Positions 21,171 to 34,382 of a stretch of 64,000 bases of DNA are shown piece after piece (position 1 is the first letter of the stretch; each line of letters begins with the position of its first letter). Below the pieces are notes generated by a model, which saw only the letters and a program-made list of their open reading frames with translations, was not told the origin of the DNA and made no database searches. The position numbers and the translations under genes are program-made. Source of the stretch: Annona cherimola (Eukaryota; Streptophyta; Magnoliopsida; Magnoliales; Annonaceae); assembly GCA_030490835.1 (NCBI GenBank), contig CM059972.1:56835563-56899562 (forward strand), written 5' to 3'.

Positions 21171-21739
21171 CTTTTATTAATAAATCCCGTTTGATGACTG
21201 AAAATTTAGGATGGATTAAACAATGAATTAACTTTTCCTTGTAGGTATTTTTTTAATATGGGTTGCATATGCTTTACCCATTACCTAATAATGAGTTCGT
21301 TTGCTTCTATAGCTACATTGCGTTTGATGAAATGGCTTGGATGGTAGGGGAGGCTAGAGATTTAGGGGACGACAGGGAAGAGAGGAATAGATGAAAGGGA
21401 GAGTTTATACCTCTAGGTTGAGCACAACGCCAAGATGGAGAGGAAGAGGTGTATTGGCCCAAGGTAAGAACAAAGATGATGACATGAAAATCTCAACAAG
21501 ATTTTTAAGGTTTGCAGCAATAGCAACAAAGGTGGGTTTATATCAATAGCGTCATGCAGGTCGCCAAAAATGAGCGTGTTCCTAAAAATTAGGTCTTTTA
21601 AACCGTGTCTATGGCATTTCTCCCAGCCCGAGTTATGGCTTCTACATGCCCAAATTCAAAGGCTAAGATTTTGCCTACCAAAATGAAGGATGATTTGGCG
21701 TTTGTATGAAAATTGCTGTGCAGACTAATTGCATGGGAA

Positions 21740-22126
21740 TATATAGAAAAATAATTAAGTGCATTCAGACTACACCATAATTACAATGTAGTCCATGCAC
21801 TGTGGGGCCCACTTGTTCATTAATAAGAAATCTACTTCACCCATCGTATTTAGAATTATTCACTTTATTAGTATACAATTTTCATGAGAATCTAACATTT
21901 GTATATCCCCATCTTAAAATGGTATAAAATCAACATAATAAAATAGTTTAATATAAATATCAAGTTAAAGTGATATTTTCAACATGTAAACTGTCTAAAG
22001 TATGATTTTATATGGATAAATGTTATATAAAGTATTATTACATTTTAATATGCGTGGGGCTATTTTATAGCGAACTGCACCATAATTGTGGTGCAATCCA
22101 TCTACACATGATAGGTTCTCATATAT
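21740..22126. repeat. MITE-like repeat, copy 1
   Basis: A segment with inverted subterminal ends: GTGCATTCAGACTACACC... near the left, GGTGCAATCCATCTACAC... near the right, GGGGCCCAC on the left and GTGGGGC on the right. It ends in a TA-rich tract. It shares about 60-90 bp of clear similarity (the 'gtatttagaattat' block) with copy 2. Edges are approximate. Confidence 0.45.
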
Positions 22127-22129
22127 ACA

Positions 22130-22441
22130 TATATATATGAGAAATATTCTAGTGCAACTTTATTGCACCAAAATTACGGTGCAATTACCTCAAAATGGGC
22201 CCCACGTGATCATAAAATTATAATCTACTTTAACCATTGTATTTAGAATTATGCATTCTATTACCATACCAATTTTCATCCTAATTGGATATGTGTATGG
22301 ACCCCCTTTGAAAATGGTACAAATTCAATGTAATAAATAAAGTATCAATACATTTGAGTACATGGAGGGGCCATTTTAGGCCAAATATATTGTTAATTAC
22401 AGTGCAACGAAATGCACAGGACAGGTTCTACATATATATAA
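22130..22441. repeat. MITE-like repeat, copy 2
   Basis: A related copy lying between TATATA tracts. The left end reads GAGAAATATTCTAGTGCAACTTT and the right end is roughly its complement (CAGTGCAACGAAATGCACAGGACAGG...). Internal GGGCCCCAC and GGAGGGGCC mirror copy 1. There is no coding sequence. It fits a non-autonomous terminal-inverted-repeat element that inserts at TA runs; the superfamily is unassigned. Confidence 0.5.
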
Positions 22442-22588
22442 AGGATGCTTCTATAAAACCCTCCTATGTAACTCCCTCCATTTTTAATATATAGATAGTT
22501 AACGAAAAACTCATTTCATCAATCAGGTTTACAATCATTTATATTATCATAAAAGCTCTTTTATTCGTCTAATATCATTATATATGGG

Positions 22589-23895
22589 TGTTGTGAACTT
22601 AACTAGAAAATCAAATGCAATTTATATTTTGATGATTAACAACCCAACTTTGAGTAATTAAATAAACTAATATAGTTTGTGAAATGATTTCAAGTTGAAA
22701 ACGTCAAGTACTAAAGCATAGTAGGCCAAGTCCCTGTCTAAGTCAACTCAAACAAGCAAATTAGGTCAAGTCTATACTGAAGTCAACCCAAAATGTGACT
22801 TAGGTTGAAGGAATGCAAGTGTTGAAATATAAATAAGTTAAGTTGCAGACCCAAGTTGGCTCCACCAGTGACCTGAGTGAAGTTGATAGCCAAATCGACT
22901 TAGGGGGTTGCATGTTTTTCCTGACTCCAAATTGAATCACAAAGTCACAACCCAAGTCAACTCTACCCTATGACTTGTAAGTCAAGTCGAAGACAAAGTT
23001 GACCCAAAACTTGGACCTGCATTCATAAGAAGTCAAGCAAGTTTTCGAAAGCTAAGTACCAAAAGTCAAGTCGCATATCTAAGTCGACTTCACTAAGTGA
23101 CTTGGATGAAGTCCAAGATCAACTTGACTCTAGTGTGTGACTTGGGTGAAGTCATAGCTGAAGTCCACTCTAGCTGCAACTTGCACTGTAACGCTCGAAA
23201 AAATTTGAATATTGTGGCATTTAATATGTGCCACTTACCTTGTAACATTTGAATTAACACCTCCATTATTTAAAGCATGTTAAGTGGAGTGAAGAAGGTT
23301 AGCTAAAGCATTCATTGAGCCCTCACGTTCCTACTTACAAGTAATTAAGAGATCATTAAGTACTGAAAAAGAAGAATTTCAATATTCACTGTAAGTACTA
23401 AAATTTATCACCAATCTCAAGCTTGATAAGTTCTTCTATCTGCTAAAATGCTTTCTACATAATCTGTAATGTGTAGAAATTTCTTTTAATCCACTTTCTT
23501 GTAATTTTACATGGCTTGGTGTTGGAGACGAAGGCCAAGTAAAGATTAGTAGTGACCAGTTGGAGTGTAACTCAAGGCCTACTTATGGTGTGGTTGTAAA
23601 GGCCCCCTAGAGCTATAATCTAAAAGAAAGAAATGGCTCTAGTGGTATATCTGTTGATATAATGGAACCTAAGACACAAGGGCATGCTCTTGGAAGAGTG
23701 GAGCAGGGAGGGTTGTCCTGAACTATTATAATTTTTTGCACTTGCTATTATTACTCTACTTGATCTATTACTCTTCATGTTTTCACTCAAGGGGACTTAA
23801 TTTAGAAGGGGTTAAGTTTAAGATACTGAAAGAAATTTAAAGGAACTTAATTCATCCCTCCTCTTTTAGGTTTTACCATAAAGTTGAAACTAGGA
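22589..23895 (+). mobile_element. 5' LTR of old Sirevirus element D
   Basis: A degraded LTR beginning TGTTGTGAAC, with the TTTTGATGATTAACAA block, U3 repeats in which most GTCGAC have become GTCAAC or GTTGAC, the TAACATTTGAA promoter-block remnant, and the 'ccctagagct' and 'ggaacctaagacacaag' U5 blocks. It is followed by a primer site TGGTATCAAAGC (23898-23909) and a gag start. The other end of D lies to the right of E, outside the window. Confidence 0.85.
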
Positions 23896-23943
23896 AGTGG
23901 TATCAAAGCAAGTCTTTGTGTTTGCACCAAAGAGATCTATTAA

Positions 23944-24148
23944 ATGACATCTCAATCAACTTCTGCACCTGCATTTATTATAGGCCAATCTTTTACAAAG
24001 TCACCTCTATTTGATGACAATAACTTCAACTACTAAAAGTTGAGAATAAAACAGCTTATCATGGAAACTAACATTGACTCTTGGACAGTCATCCAAGATA
24101 GAATTACTATACCTACAAGTGAAAGGGCCTCTAAATGGACCGAGGAGG
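23944..24148 (+). pseudogene. gag: gag 5' fragment of element D
   Basis: The first 68 codons of a Sirevirus gag (MTSQSTSAPAF..., IKQLIM, DSWTVIQD, ASKWTEE), aligning with A and B from their first Met. A stop replaces the Trp of the YWKLR motif. The fragment ends where element E inserted (candidate target duplication ggagg at 24144-24148). No function is expected from this piece. Confidence 0.88.
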
Positions 24149-25411
24149 TGTTGGAATTAAAGGCAAATTAAGCACAATCCATGTTTTGATGATTAACAAC
24201 TTAATTTGATAATGTTTTGGGTACTAATTTGGTTTGCTAGCTTTGTTAAAGGATAAAAATTTAAGTTTCAGAAAATAGTAGACAAAGTCGCAATCCCAAG
24301 TCGAATTAGCCATCAACTTAGGTGAACTCGATTCCCAAGTCGACCCCAAGATCGACTTTAGATGATAAAAACCTTTCAGCGCTGAATTTGAGCACAAGGA
24401 CAGATGAAGTCGCAGTTGAAGTCGACTCCACCTGCAACTTGGGTGAAGTCGCAGACCCAAGTCGACTCCGCAATCGACTTCAGAAAATCAAAACCTTCTA
24501 GCATTGAATTTGGGCTCGGAGACCGGTGAAGTCACAGTCGAAATCGACTGGACCTGCAATTTGGGTGAAGTTGCATTCCCAAGTCGACTACGCAATGCGA
24601 CTTGAGTGAAGTTGAACCTCAAGTCGACCCAAGCATACGACTTGAGTCAAGCTGAAGACTAAGACAGCCCAAGCAAGCAATTGGCCATGAAAGAACTATT
24701 CAAGATGGAATATTATTAAAGGGAAAACTATGAACTACATCTTTGGACATTAAATTCAAGGAAGGCAAATCATTCTAGATCAAGGCCACAAGGATAAACT
24801 ACTCAAGAGGGGAAGAATATGCTAAGTCTCAAGACCAAACATTGAAAATCAAGAATATAAATTGAAGAACAACATATGAGAGAAAAATGAAGCATCCAGG
24901 ATCACTTTCAAGAAATCCAAAGTTCCAATTTATGCACATAGCCGGTGAAGTCGCATCCGAAGTCAACTTCACTTACAACTTGGGTCAGGTCCAAGACCAA
25001 GTCGACCTGAGTTGGAACTTGAAGTGAAAGCTTAAGACCGAAGTCGAAACCAAAGTTGACTCTAGCCCGCGACTTGGGTGAAGTCGCATCCGAAGTCGAA
25101 TCCACATGCGACTTTGTTCGCAACGGTCGGAAAAATTCGAACGTTGGCGCATTAAATGCGCGCCACCTACCACCAAACGTTCGAATTTACTCCTCCATTA
25201 TAAAAGAGCATTCAAGAAGACGTGCTAAAGGTTAAAGAAGCATTCATTAAGTTCACCTTCCACTCTCTCTAGCATTAAAGTGATCTACACCAACTTCAAG
25301 TGAAGAACTTTGCTCCAACTTGCTAAAAGCTTTATTGCTGATCATACCATTCTCTCAATAAGTTCTTCCACGAGCTGAAAACTGCCTTCACAAACTTGTA
25401 AAGTGTAGTTC
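24149..25411 (+). mobile_element. 5' LTR of Sirevirus element E, fragment 1 of 3
   Basis: Begins TGTTGGAATT within D's gag. It has U3 repeats of AAGTCG type (24297-25118), a conserved promoter block with GCGCATTAAATGCGC (25148-25162), TATAAAAG (25199-25206), and the 'taaagtgtagttc' block, at which gypsy solo LTR G2 inserted. The LTR continues at 29490-29768 and 48037-48207; the pieces total about 1.70 kb. Confidence 0.88.
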
Positions 25412-28400
25412 TGTGAAACCCTAACCCATGTAGGACCCATATGTATGTATTGAACATGTATATGATGGTTATTTGTGAATTATGGAATTATGAAGGCATT
25501 ATGTGATTTTTGCTAATTATGGCAATTAGGGTTATGGGTTAGCATTAATTATGTGATTAAATATTTTGAGCCTAAATGAGACCATGGGTTTAGAATGAAT
25601 TATTTGTGATTTAAATGTGCAAGAATATCATGAGAAATCATTTTCCATTATTTAAAATGAATTATGGGAATTAATGTGGAAATTGACAAGTTTGATGGAA
25701 AATATTGAAAAATTCATAACTCAACGCCTAAAAGGCGGATTCAAGTGAAATTTGACATGAAAATTGTTAATGTTGGGCTTAGTATTATGGAATAAATGAG
25801 TTATGAAAATTCTTGATGAAATGAGAATTATGAATTTTTAAGAATATATTCATTTCAACCGTTAACTTCAAACGGCTATATCGGTAGCTAGAAAACTCGG
25901 ATTGAGTTGAAATTTGAAACGGTTGAATAGAATGGTGAGATGTTTATTTTGGATGGCTTGGATTAAGCATGACATGTTGGGAAAGTTCCTGCATAGAAAA
26001 AGGTGGCTATGTTTGACTTATGCTCCAAGAGAGTACTATAACATAAATGCAAAGGTGCATGACATGATGGCATGGAATTAAATGAGTTATGAGGTGTCCA
26101 TTGCAGGAATTTTTGAGGGAATTTATGCATTTAAATAAAATGCATAATTCCATGAACTATCCATCCATTTAATGCATGAAATGATGAAGCTACATGAGGG
26201 TAGCCAAGGTGGCAAAGAGGGCACGTCCAAGGGCTGTTTTGGTGCTTCCTTTTTATTTTTTTTATTTTTCAAAAATGCCTAAATGTTGCAGGGATGTAAG
26301 TACATGATATTTTCATTCAATAATGGAGATTTTCAGCAATTAAAAAATGGAAAAAGGCAAGTATATACTGCTGAAAACGTGGACGGCATGGTGGGTGGAA
26401 TAATGTGTAGAAAAGTGGCAGTTTTAGCCATTTTATTAATTTTTCTTAACACAAAATTTATGGAGGAATTAAAGGGTAATTAGGAGCATAAATTACCCAC
26501 GTTTTTACATGAAATAAAAATGAAAAATTGGATGCAAAAATCTGGACAGATTTAGGCGTGAAATGGCTATGCAGATTACGGTCAAGTGATGCAGATTTTT
26601 CTAATTTTTGTAAAAAGCAAAAATGCATTTTACTTGGCCCAAATTCACCCACCTCATATGGTACATAAGGGAGCATTGAATAGGGGTGGAATTGCAGCAC
26701 AAGTGGGCCCCACTGCTGGAAAAATTCCAGCAACATGTATAAGCCCTTGCACGTTGAGTTGAGATGAAATTGTGACCATTTTCTAAGTGCTGAACACGTC
26801 CAAGGGAACCAGAAACAACTCACGAATTTTCTCAAGGAAATAGGGGAGAAAAGAAAGGGAAAAAGGAATGAAATTTGAAGAAGAAATTACTTCAAGTTGC
26901 TAAGATTTGATTTGCTACAAATCCAAGTAAGTATGTGATGATTTTGGGGTTGTTTAACTTGAGTTCTTAAACTCAAAACTTGGAAATGAAAAGCATGCTT
27001 AAAGAATCTGTAAAATTATGTTTTAACATTCCTTTTCATGAATATGTATTGGGTATTAAGTTTTAAGCATGAATTTTTAAGTTAAGATTGATGAAAATGA
27101 AGTTAAGCATGTGTATTAAGTGGAAAATCCAAGTTGTTAAACCCTAAACCTCCAAGACAAGTTTCTGTTTTGATTTGATGATTTTATTAAGCTATGAATC
27201 ATGTATTCATGCCAAAAATATGAGGGTTTATGCTTAACTAATGAAAATTTGAAGTTATGGAATGCAAAGCATGGATTTTGACCTAATTTCTTAGATTTTG
27301 GGTTAAAAATGTTATGGAAATGAACTTGCATGTTTTAAGCATGTTATGTAGGGTAAAATACACCATATTTAAGGTATTATGGATGCCCAAAATATTTGGG
27401 AAAAATAAACCCTAAATCTGATTTTTATGAATTTTTGAAGTAATGCATGTATGGAGTGGAAACGGGTCTCAAAACGTGTGGGTTACCCGCTGTTTTGGGA
27501 AATGAAAATGTATGAATGTTGAATATATGTTAAACCCTAGAAATTTTGTTGAGAAAAATGGATTTAATTACTGGAAAATTCGGATTTTAGGGCTGCCCAT
27601 GGTTATCTGTCCAAAGACACGTTAAACGGGTGGAAAACGGGTTCTAAACTTGCTGTTATGGGAACCTATGAAGAATGGATTTTAAAACCCATGAAAATAC
27701 CTTAAGTAAAGTGGTATTAAAGGGTAATTAACCTGCTGAAAAATGGATTAAATTTCTGAGTTAGGAAATTTTATGAAATGCATTGTGTTTAAGTGCTAAA
27801 TGAGCTTATGTGAAGGGATAACGGTAAACGGGTGATGAATGACCTATGAAAAATGTTTTTATGCAAAAATGCATGGAAATGAGATGAATCCCATGTTTGT
27901 ATATCTTTTTGAAATGATATGATATTAATCCAAATTTTTGGACTTGAATTATAAGGCTAAGGCAAAGATATGTATGTAGAAGAAACACCCGTATGTGTGT
28001 TTTGAGAAAAATGGAAAAAATGGAAAAGTAAGATTAATGAAGCTATGAATGATGTGTATGGAATGAATTTTATGATATTGAAAGAATACCCTAATTTTAG
28101 GGTTATACGTATATGCTAATAGCCGAATGTGTGTAAGTTATGATAATGGGTGCAAAATAAGCCATATATGTGTATAATGACTTATGAAGTCAAATGAATG
28201 ATGGATGTATATGAAATGGGTTGGAAAACTGAGTTGAATGCAAGCAAAGGAAATATATGAATGTTATATCATTCTTATATGTATAGGCAAAGGCAAAGCG
28301 ATAAGCGAAATGGGAAGCTAAGCAAGCGAGGTAAGCAAGCAGCTTTCTAAATGATTTTGATTTTCATTCCAAAGTGTTTAAAGATGGTCATTCCTTGTTT

Positions 28401-29489
28401 ATATGTGTATTGAAATGTTTATTTCTTTTGAAATAAATGATTGCCTATGGTTTCGCAATTATGCTTGAAATGTGTTGAAACATGAGTTTATACGATGTTT
28501 TGTTGAAACGATGTTTCGAAAGGGATTGTGCAAAGAATTCTCTACATGAGAATGACAAGTTCCATGTGTAAGGAGGTATATAATGTCGGGGTAACTAAAG
28601 GACATGCATGGAATGGAAATCAAGTAGGCTAGTCGAGGTAGTAAGTGGACAAGGAGTCCCCCTTGACGTTGCCAAGTCGGAAGGTCCGGCGCCAAGGATG
28701 GAAAGGACATGTCATGGTATAATGTTCCCCGTGCTAGCGTACCCTCACATGAAGGATAACGTCATTAATGGAAATGATGAATTTGCACATCCAATGATTA
28801 TGAAATGTTTACGAGTGGTTTATGTGAATGGTTTTTCATGAATGATTTTCATGAAATGTTTATGAAAGGTTCATGAAAAGGTTTTTGCTCCACAGGTAGT
28901 TGATCACTTGATAAGTGTCTCTACCGAAAGGAGAAAAATGTTTTTGAATAAACATGCCTTCAAAATGGATTGCCTGCAAAATATACAGCTTGCTTACTGA
29001 GTTTTGACTCACGTTTTGTTTTCCAAACCCATAGACAGGTGAAAGGAAGGAGGCAAGGAGCACAGGTGGAGATTCAAGGATGAATGGATTTCTACGAGTT
29101 ACTTGTGTATGAACCTAAGGGTTGAATGGTTATATGAATGTTAACAATTAAATTGTTATTCAATGTTGTAGAATGTTTATGTTATGTTTTATGCCAATGG
29201 ATTGGCCAAAATTTTTTACAGGTAAATACTAAGGCATAAAATACCATGATATGGTTAAGTATGAAGATTATGAGATGACATGTGTAATTCTCAAATGATA
29301 CAATGGCCTTAAATGACATTTGATGGAAACTTGAAACAAGTGGAATGATATAAAATCCTAAGGAGTTAGGATTAACTGGATAAAAATCCAATAAGAACCC
29401 GCCACGTGATCAGGGCAACAATCCTGATTCACATTTACCAATCGATAGATCCTAAGGTAAGGATGTGACGCTCGGGCCGGGGCGCCACA
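25412..29489 (+). mobile_element. Ty3/gypsy (Del/Tekay-type) solo LTR G2
   Basis: A 4,078-bp LTR, TGTGAAACCC...GGGGCGCCACA, with perfect target duplication agttc (25407-25411 and 29490-29494), inside the LTR of E. There is no primer site or coding region, so it is a solo LTR. It shares with the other gypsy LTRs the 'gaggtagtaag...tgccaagtcgg' block (28635-28680), the 'ttactgagttttgactcacg' block (28994-29013) and the terminal 'gatcagggcaacaatcctga' block. A possible TATA box is TGTATAAG near 26736. Confidence 0.9.
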
Positions 29490-29768
29490 AGTTCCTTCTA
29501 TTTAATTCATTATTTGTATTTAATACTTGGTTTGATATTGGAAATCGAAACCAAGTGAAGGCAAAGTAGTATTGTGACTTGAGTGTGACTCATCACCTAC
29601 TTGTGCTGTATTTGTGCAAGCTCCCTAGAGCTGAAATTTAGAAAAGAGTTGTTGCTCTAGTTGTATTTGATTATCTAATAGTGGAACCCAAGTCACAATG
29701 AGTGTGAGCTTGGAAGAGTGGAGTAGGGAAGGTTGCCCAAACCACTATAAAATTATGTGTATTGTTGT
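29490..29768 (+). mobile_element. 5' LTR of Sirevirus element E, fragment 2 of 3
   Basis: Presumed R/U5 blocks of E between solo LTRs G2 and G3: agttc duplication, 'gtgactcatcacctacttg', the 'cctagagctgaaattta' block, 'gtggaacccaagtcacaa' and 'ggttgcccaaaccactataaa'. It ends at the left copy of the G3 target duplication (gttgt, 29764-29768). Confidence 0.85.
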
Positions 29769-32700
29769 TGTGGTGCCCCAACCCGAGACGTCACCACCTT
29801 ACTCCAAGATCTATCGATTGGTAAATGTGAATTAAGATTGTTGCCTTGATCATGTGGCAGGTTCTTAATTGGATCTCGTCCAAAATTTTTTTTTTATTCA
29901 TGTCTTTGCATTCCACAACATTCATCTACAAGCAACAATACACTTATAATAAATTTCATATTTCATTCATAGCATTCATCATGCTTTTCTATAATGATAT
30001 TTTCATTCCATACATACATACGTTCAATCATTGGTTCACATAAAACTTAAAATTCTAAATAAGTTCACATATACATTAATATACCTTAGAACTTTAAATC
30101 ATGTTTTCTCATTCAACATGGCTAGTTATTATAGCCCTCATAGCTACCATCTCGTACCTTTCCTTCATTGATTAGGTTTGCAACCTCTTGAGTTTCCCGG
30201 TACCTGTCTAAGGTTTGGGAAGACAAAACGTGAGTGACAACTCAGTAAGCAAGCATTTTATCCTTTAGGGAAAGACTTCCTTTAAAATATTTCCTTAAAC
30301 ATCTTAAACACCTTTTTACCTGAGGATATTTATATGTCCTAAAACATTGTCATAAAATCCTTTATTCATAAGGACAATTCTATGTCCTAGAACATTTTCA
30401 TAAACATCCATTCTTAAAAAAAACATTTCCAAGCTACGTCTGGGCTTGTTAGGGCAAAACATTTACATTTTACCCTCTTTAATTAATTTTCTTTAGTCTT
30501 GTAGGAACATTTATAATGTTCTAAGGTATTTACATAAAACCTTCTTTTGCCAGTGGACGTTTTACGTCCAAAATATTTTTCTCATAAATCCTTTTTAGAG
30601 AAGGACATTCTCATATCCAAAACGTCATTCACATAAGCCTTTTTCGGCAAGGGACATTTTTATGTTCGAAAAATATTTTTCATCATAAATTCCTTTAGCC
30701 AAGGGACATCTGATGTCCCAAAATATTTTTGACATACCTTTCTTTGGCAATGGACATTCATATGTCCTAAAACCAAGTTTGACATAAATCCTTTCCATAA
30801 TCCTTGTCTTGAGGCTTGTTTATAGCAAACAAGATATAAAATATGTAACCCATTTTTATAAAAGCATTTGCATAGAAAACATTTTATTTCATCCTTATTA
30901 TTTACACTTTTGTGTAAAACACCCTATTTTTAGGGTAATCATTTCATAAAAATCCTTTTAGGATAACTTTTCGTAAAAATGCTTTTATGTCCCGATCTTT
31001 TGGCTTTTCAAAAGAAAAACATAAGCAAATGCATTTCTCCTCATTCAATAGTGATACTTAGCAAGTGATCATTCTACTTTTTGGAAGAGAATCCTTAACA
31101 GCACGCTAACCAAGCGGTTGTTCCATTATCCTTCTCCCATCTCAGGGAGGGCACCGCTGGCCTCCTGCCATTCCTTAGCAACTTGGCCATATGTAGAGTG
31201 GGCCCCGGTCTATCTCCGACTATGCTCTACAACCGGCCTATTCCTTGTACTAGTGCACCATACATCCTTTTCACAGACCGCAGTCGGTATGGTTTAAAAT
31301 ATCACAGATCACAGCCCGTGTCCTTTAAAACCATCTTGAAAAAGTGGGATCACAGACCACAGTCCGCATCTATTCTTGAAAAACATCACAGACCAAGGTC
31401 TATGTCTTTTTAAAATCATTTTGAAAAATAACATCACAAACCACAATCCGTGTCAACTTATAAAGCGAGCGCACCTACTTTAAACAAGTTGTCATTTGAA
31501 ATCTAGTTTTCAGATGACCTTCCTTAAATTCTTTTAGAAGAATTTTGAGTAAAATATTTTGACAATCATTTGAAATATTTGAGAACACAATACATCTTAA
31601 AACCCTTTATGATAAAAGAACTTCAAAACTTTTGGATTTTCAAAAATAAATAATATATTTTCCTAGCATTTTCTTGGTTTCCATTTTGGGGACTTTTTGC
31701 TCACAAAATTTATGCAATTATATCATCCCCTTCTCAACCACCCTAAGATCAAATTATTGTCAACATATCTATCTTACCATTTTTACATAAAGAGGGGATT
31801 GCATAGTCTTTTGCATGCTATTTTAGTAACCCGAAATCAAACTATTTTATGAAATCAACTTATTAGGTTGGTCATCCTTAAATCTCATTTTAACAACATC
31901 CGTATAAATATTTTTCAAGACATTTTCAACATATTTCCTTATCTAAATGAAATCAAAACTTTTTCGTATATCATTTCAAACACATATGGACCATGTCCAA
32001 ATCATCATTTATATTTAAATATCATGACATAGAAAAACTAATCTTTTTCCATAAATCAAATTCCTTTTTCTTTTTCTTTCATAAACATAATTATTTATTA
32101 CAAAATATCATAAGAGTAACTCCACACTTATTTACAAATGATGCTTTGTGAAAAACGGCAAAATTTGCTTTTTCTTATAAAATCCTTTTGAAACAACATC
32201 ATAAAGAACTTGCTTGCTTGTAAGCAAATTTTTAAAATCATCGGCATAAAACATAAAATCCTTTTAAAATATCATCATGGAGAACTTGCTTACTTATAAG
32301 CAAATTCCTAAATTCATTAGCATAAAGCATTCCCAATCTTTGGCAACACTTGTGATAAAATATTTATCTTAAAATAAAGTGTTGCTTGCTTCCCATGAAG
32401 CAAACCTTAAGGTTTTTCATTAAAGTCATCCCTTTTCAAAACTTGCGACTTTTCATTAAAGCCGTCATTTTCAAAACTTGTGCTTGCTCACTTGTAAAAC
32501 TTTCATAAAATCATCGACATAACATCATTTCAACACATAGAGAAAAATCAATAATTTGAAAAGTTCGCTTGCTTACCTGAGATTGCCTTAATCCCTTTCT
32601 TCCATTGTTTTCCTTGCCTTTGCCTAGATAAATAAAAATAACATTTCATTTATATGCATTAACTTCAAATACTTGCATCTCTTAGGATTTTTCAACTTAC

Positions 32701-34382
32701 ATAAATCCATTTGGATTTATATTACACTAGCCTAACCCATTTGTCTTCCAAGTCGGGTGTTCATACATATCAATATAGCCTATACATCACATTATCCATT
32801 CATTCCTTTTTAATACTCTTATGTAGGGTAAACTTTTATACATATAACAATCATTCATTAAATCATTATTTGGAGGTTCATTACCTCCATTTATCATTTT
32901 TAACATATTTTTCACTTTTCATACGCCGGTGCTCATTTTAAGCACTTAGTTGATAACGTAGGCATCATATATAAATATCGAAATTTGAGATTATAATTAA
33001 TTACAAAAACAGTACCTTAATCCACATTTTTCATCATGTTTCATGCATTTTTTCATTTGAACAATTCACATAAACCCTTTATCATTTTCTCATGCCTATC
33101 TCTCCATACATGTCTATTTCTCAACACATAATTCATGTGTTTCTTAAAAATTTTCAAATCAGAAATTTTCTTCCTAATTTAGCGTGATTATACTCCTTAA
33201 TTAACACTTCACTTAGTGTACTTTTATGGAATTTTAATCCACTAATCATAGGGTTCCAAAACAGCAACTTTGGGACCCATTTTATACACTTTCAATGTTC
33301 CTTTTGATACTTATCTTTAAACAGATTTTTAATCTCTAAATTCCAGCAACTAATAAAACTTTTTTTAACCTAAATTTAGGGTCTTATCACATGTTTAAAT
33401 TTCATATATTAGTTGCTTACAAAACAGCAACTTTCATACACGTTTTGGGTACCCTTCTTTCACCACTTTGGACGTCCACATATATGCCCCTAAAAATCAG
33501 ATTTAGGGCAATATTTTATAACCCATTTTTAACATCTAAAATACTCTAAATCAAGGATTTTTACCCTCTTAATCATCCTTAAATCATTTGGTCTAATTCA
33601 TATATCATTTTTAACATAGAAACATGGAAATCGGGTCATATGTGTAACCCTAATTCACATCCTTTCTAAAATTCATAACTTATGCCCAAATCAACAAATA
33701 TAATTCATCTAATCATAAATCATCATGTAATAATAATAACACATCAAAACCGTAATATCATATGGGGGTTTAAAGAAATTTCAGCTATGATTATCAACCT
33801 ATATTCAACCCTAATCTCCGTTTTCATCCTCTTGAACCCATGATTTCATTCTTTTCATTCAAACCTTATTTAATACCCTAATCAAGGGCATCATGAATCA
33901 TCCTTTAAGGGTTAATTATGAATCAAATTCTTGACTCATAAGTTGAGGTGAAAAACTTAGGATTAAAGAACTCAAATCATGCAGTATACTTACATGAATT
34001 AGATCCAACTTGAACTCAACTTTCCTAGCTTGAATCCCTCTTCTTTCTTCCTCTTTTTCCTTCTCTTTTTCTCCTCTTTTTCTTGCCCTCATGTTGCTGG
34101 AAAATGGGGACGTGCAGCTGTGCCTTGCTTGGGGGTTTTCCTCCTTGAATTTTCTCTCTAACCCCTTTACACATATGGATGTGCTCTCTTTGTAATGCCT
34201 TGATTTTCTAGATTTTTGGGCCCACTTGCCACATCAAATTAAGGCATAATTAAAGTAGGTTTATCCCCTTTGATGACATGGCAAAATATGCTCCAAGTAA
34301 AGGATCAAATTATCTTTGAAAAATTCATCAAAATCCCTGTCATTTAATCCATGTTGCTGCCCACCCCTTGAAACGTCCAAAT
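29769..34382 (-). mobile_element. Ty3/gypsy solo LTR G3 (long subfamily), left part
   Basis: Begins TGTGGTGCCCC and aligns throughout with G1 (2230 onward), including the hairpin array. It is interrupted at 34382 by element B, continues at 44973-45049, is interrupted by LTR C, and ends at 48036 with GGTATCACA. Its own length is about 5.9 kb. The outer flanks gttgt (29764-29768) and gctgt (48037-48041) are a target duplication with one mismatch, so G3 is a solo LTR inserted in the LTR of E. Confidence 0.88.
30305..31460 (-). repeat. Array of short inverted repeats (hairpins) in gypsy LTR G3
   Basis: The counterpart of the G1 array, in the same order. GGACAT/ATGTCC-type palindromes run from about 30320 to 30765, followed by TTACACTTTTGTGTAA, CCCTATTTTTAGGG, TCCTTTTAGGA and then CACAGACC-CAGTCCG-type hairpins at about 31270-31460. 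Several hairpins keep pairing although the paired bases differ from G1. Confidence 0.65.

Larger units (their letters stand above)
21171..22588. other. AT-rich DNA without gene, holding two MITE-like repeats
   Basis: No coding potential was recognised. Positions 21240-21720 are mixed-composition unique sequence; the remainder is mostly the two MITE-like copies described next and the TA tracts around them. Confidence 0.55.
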
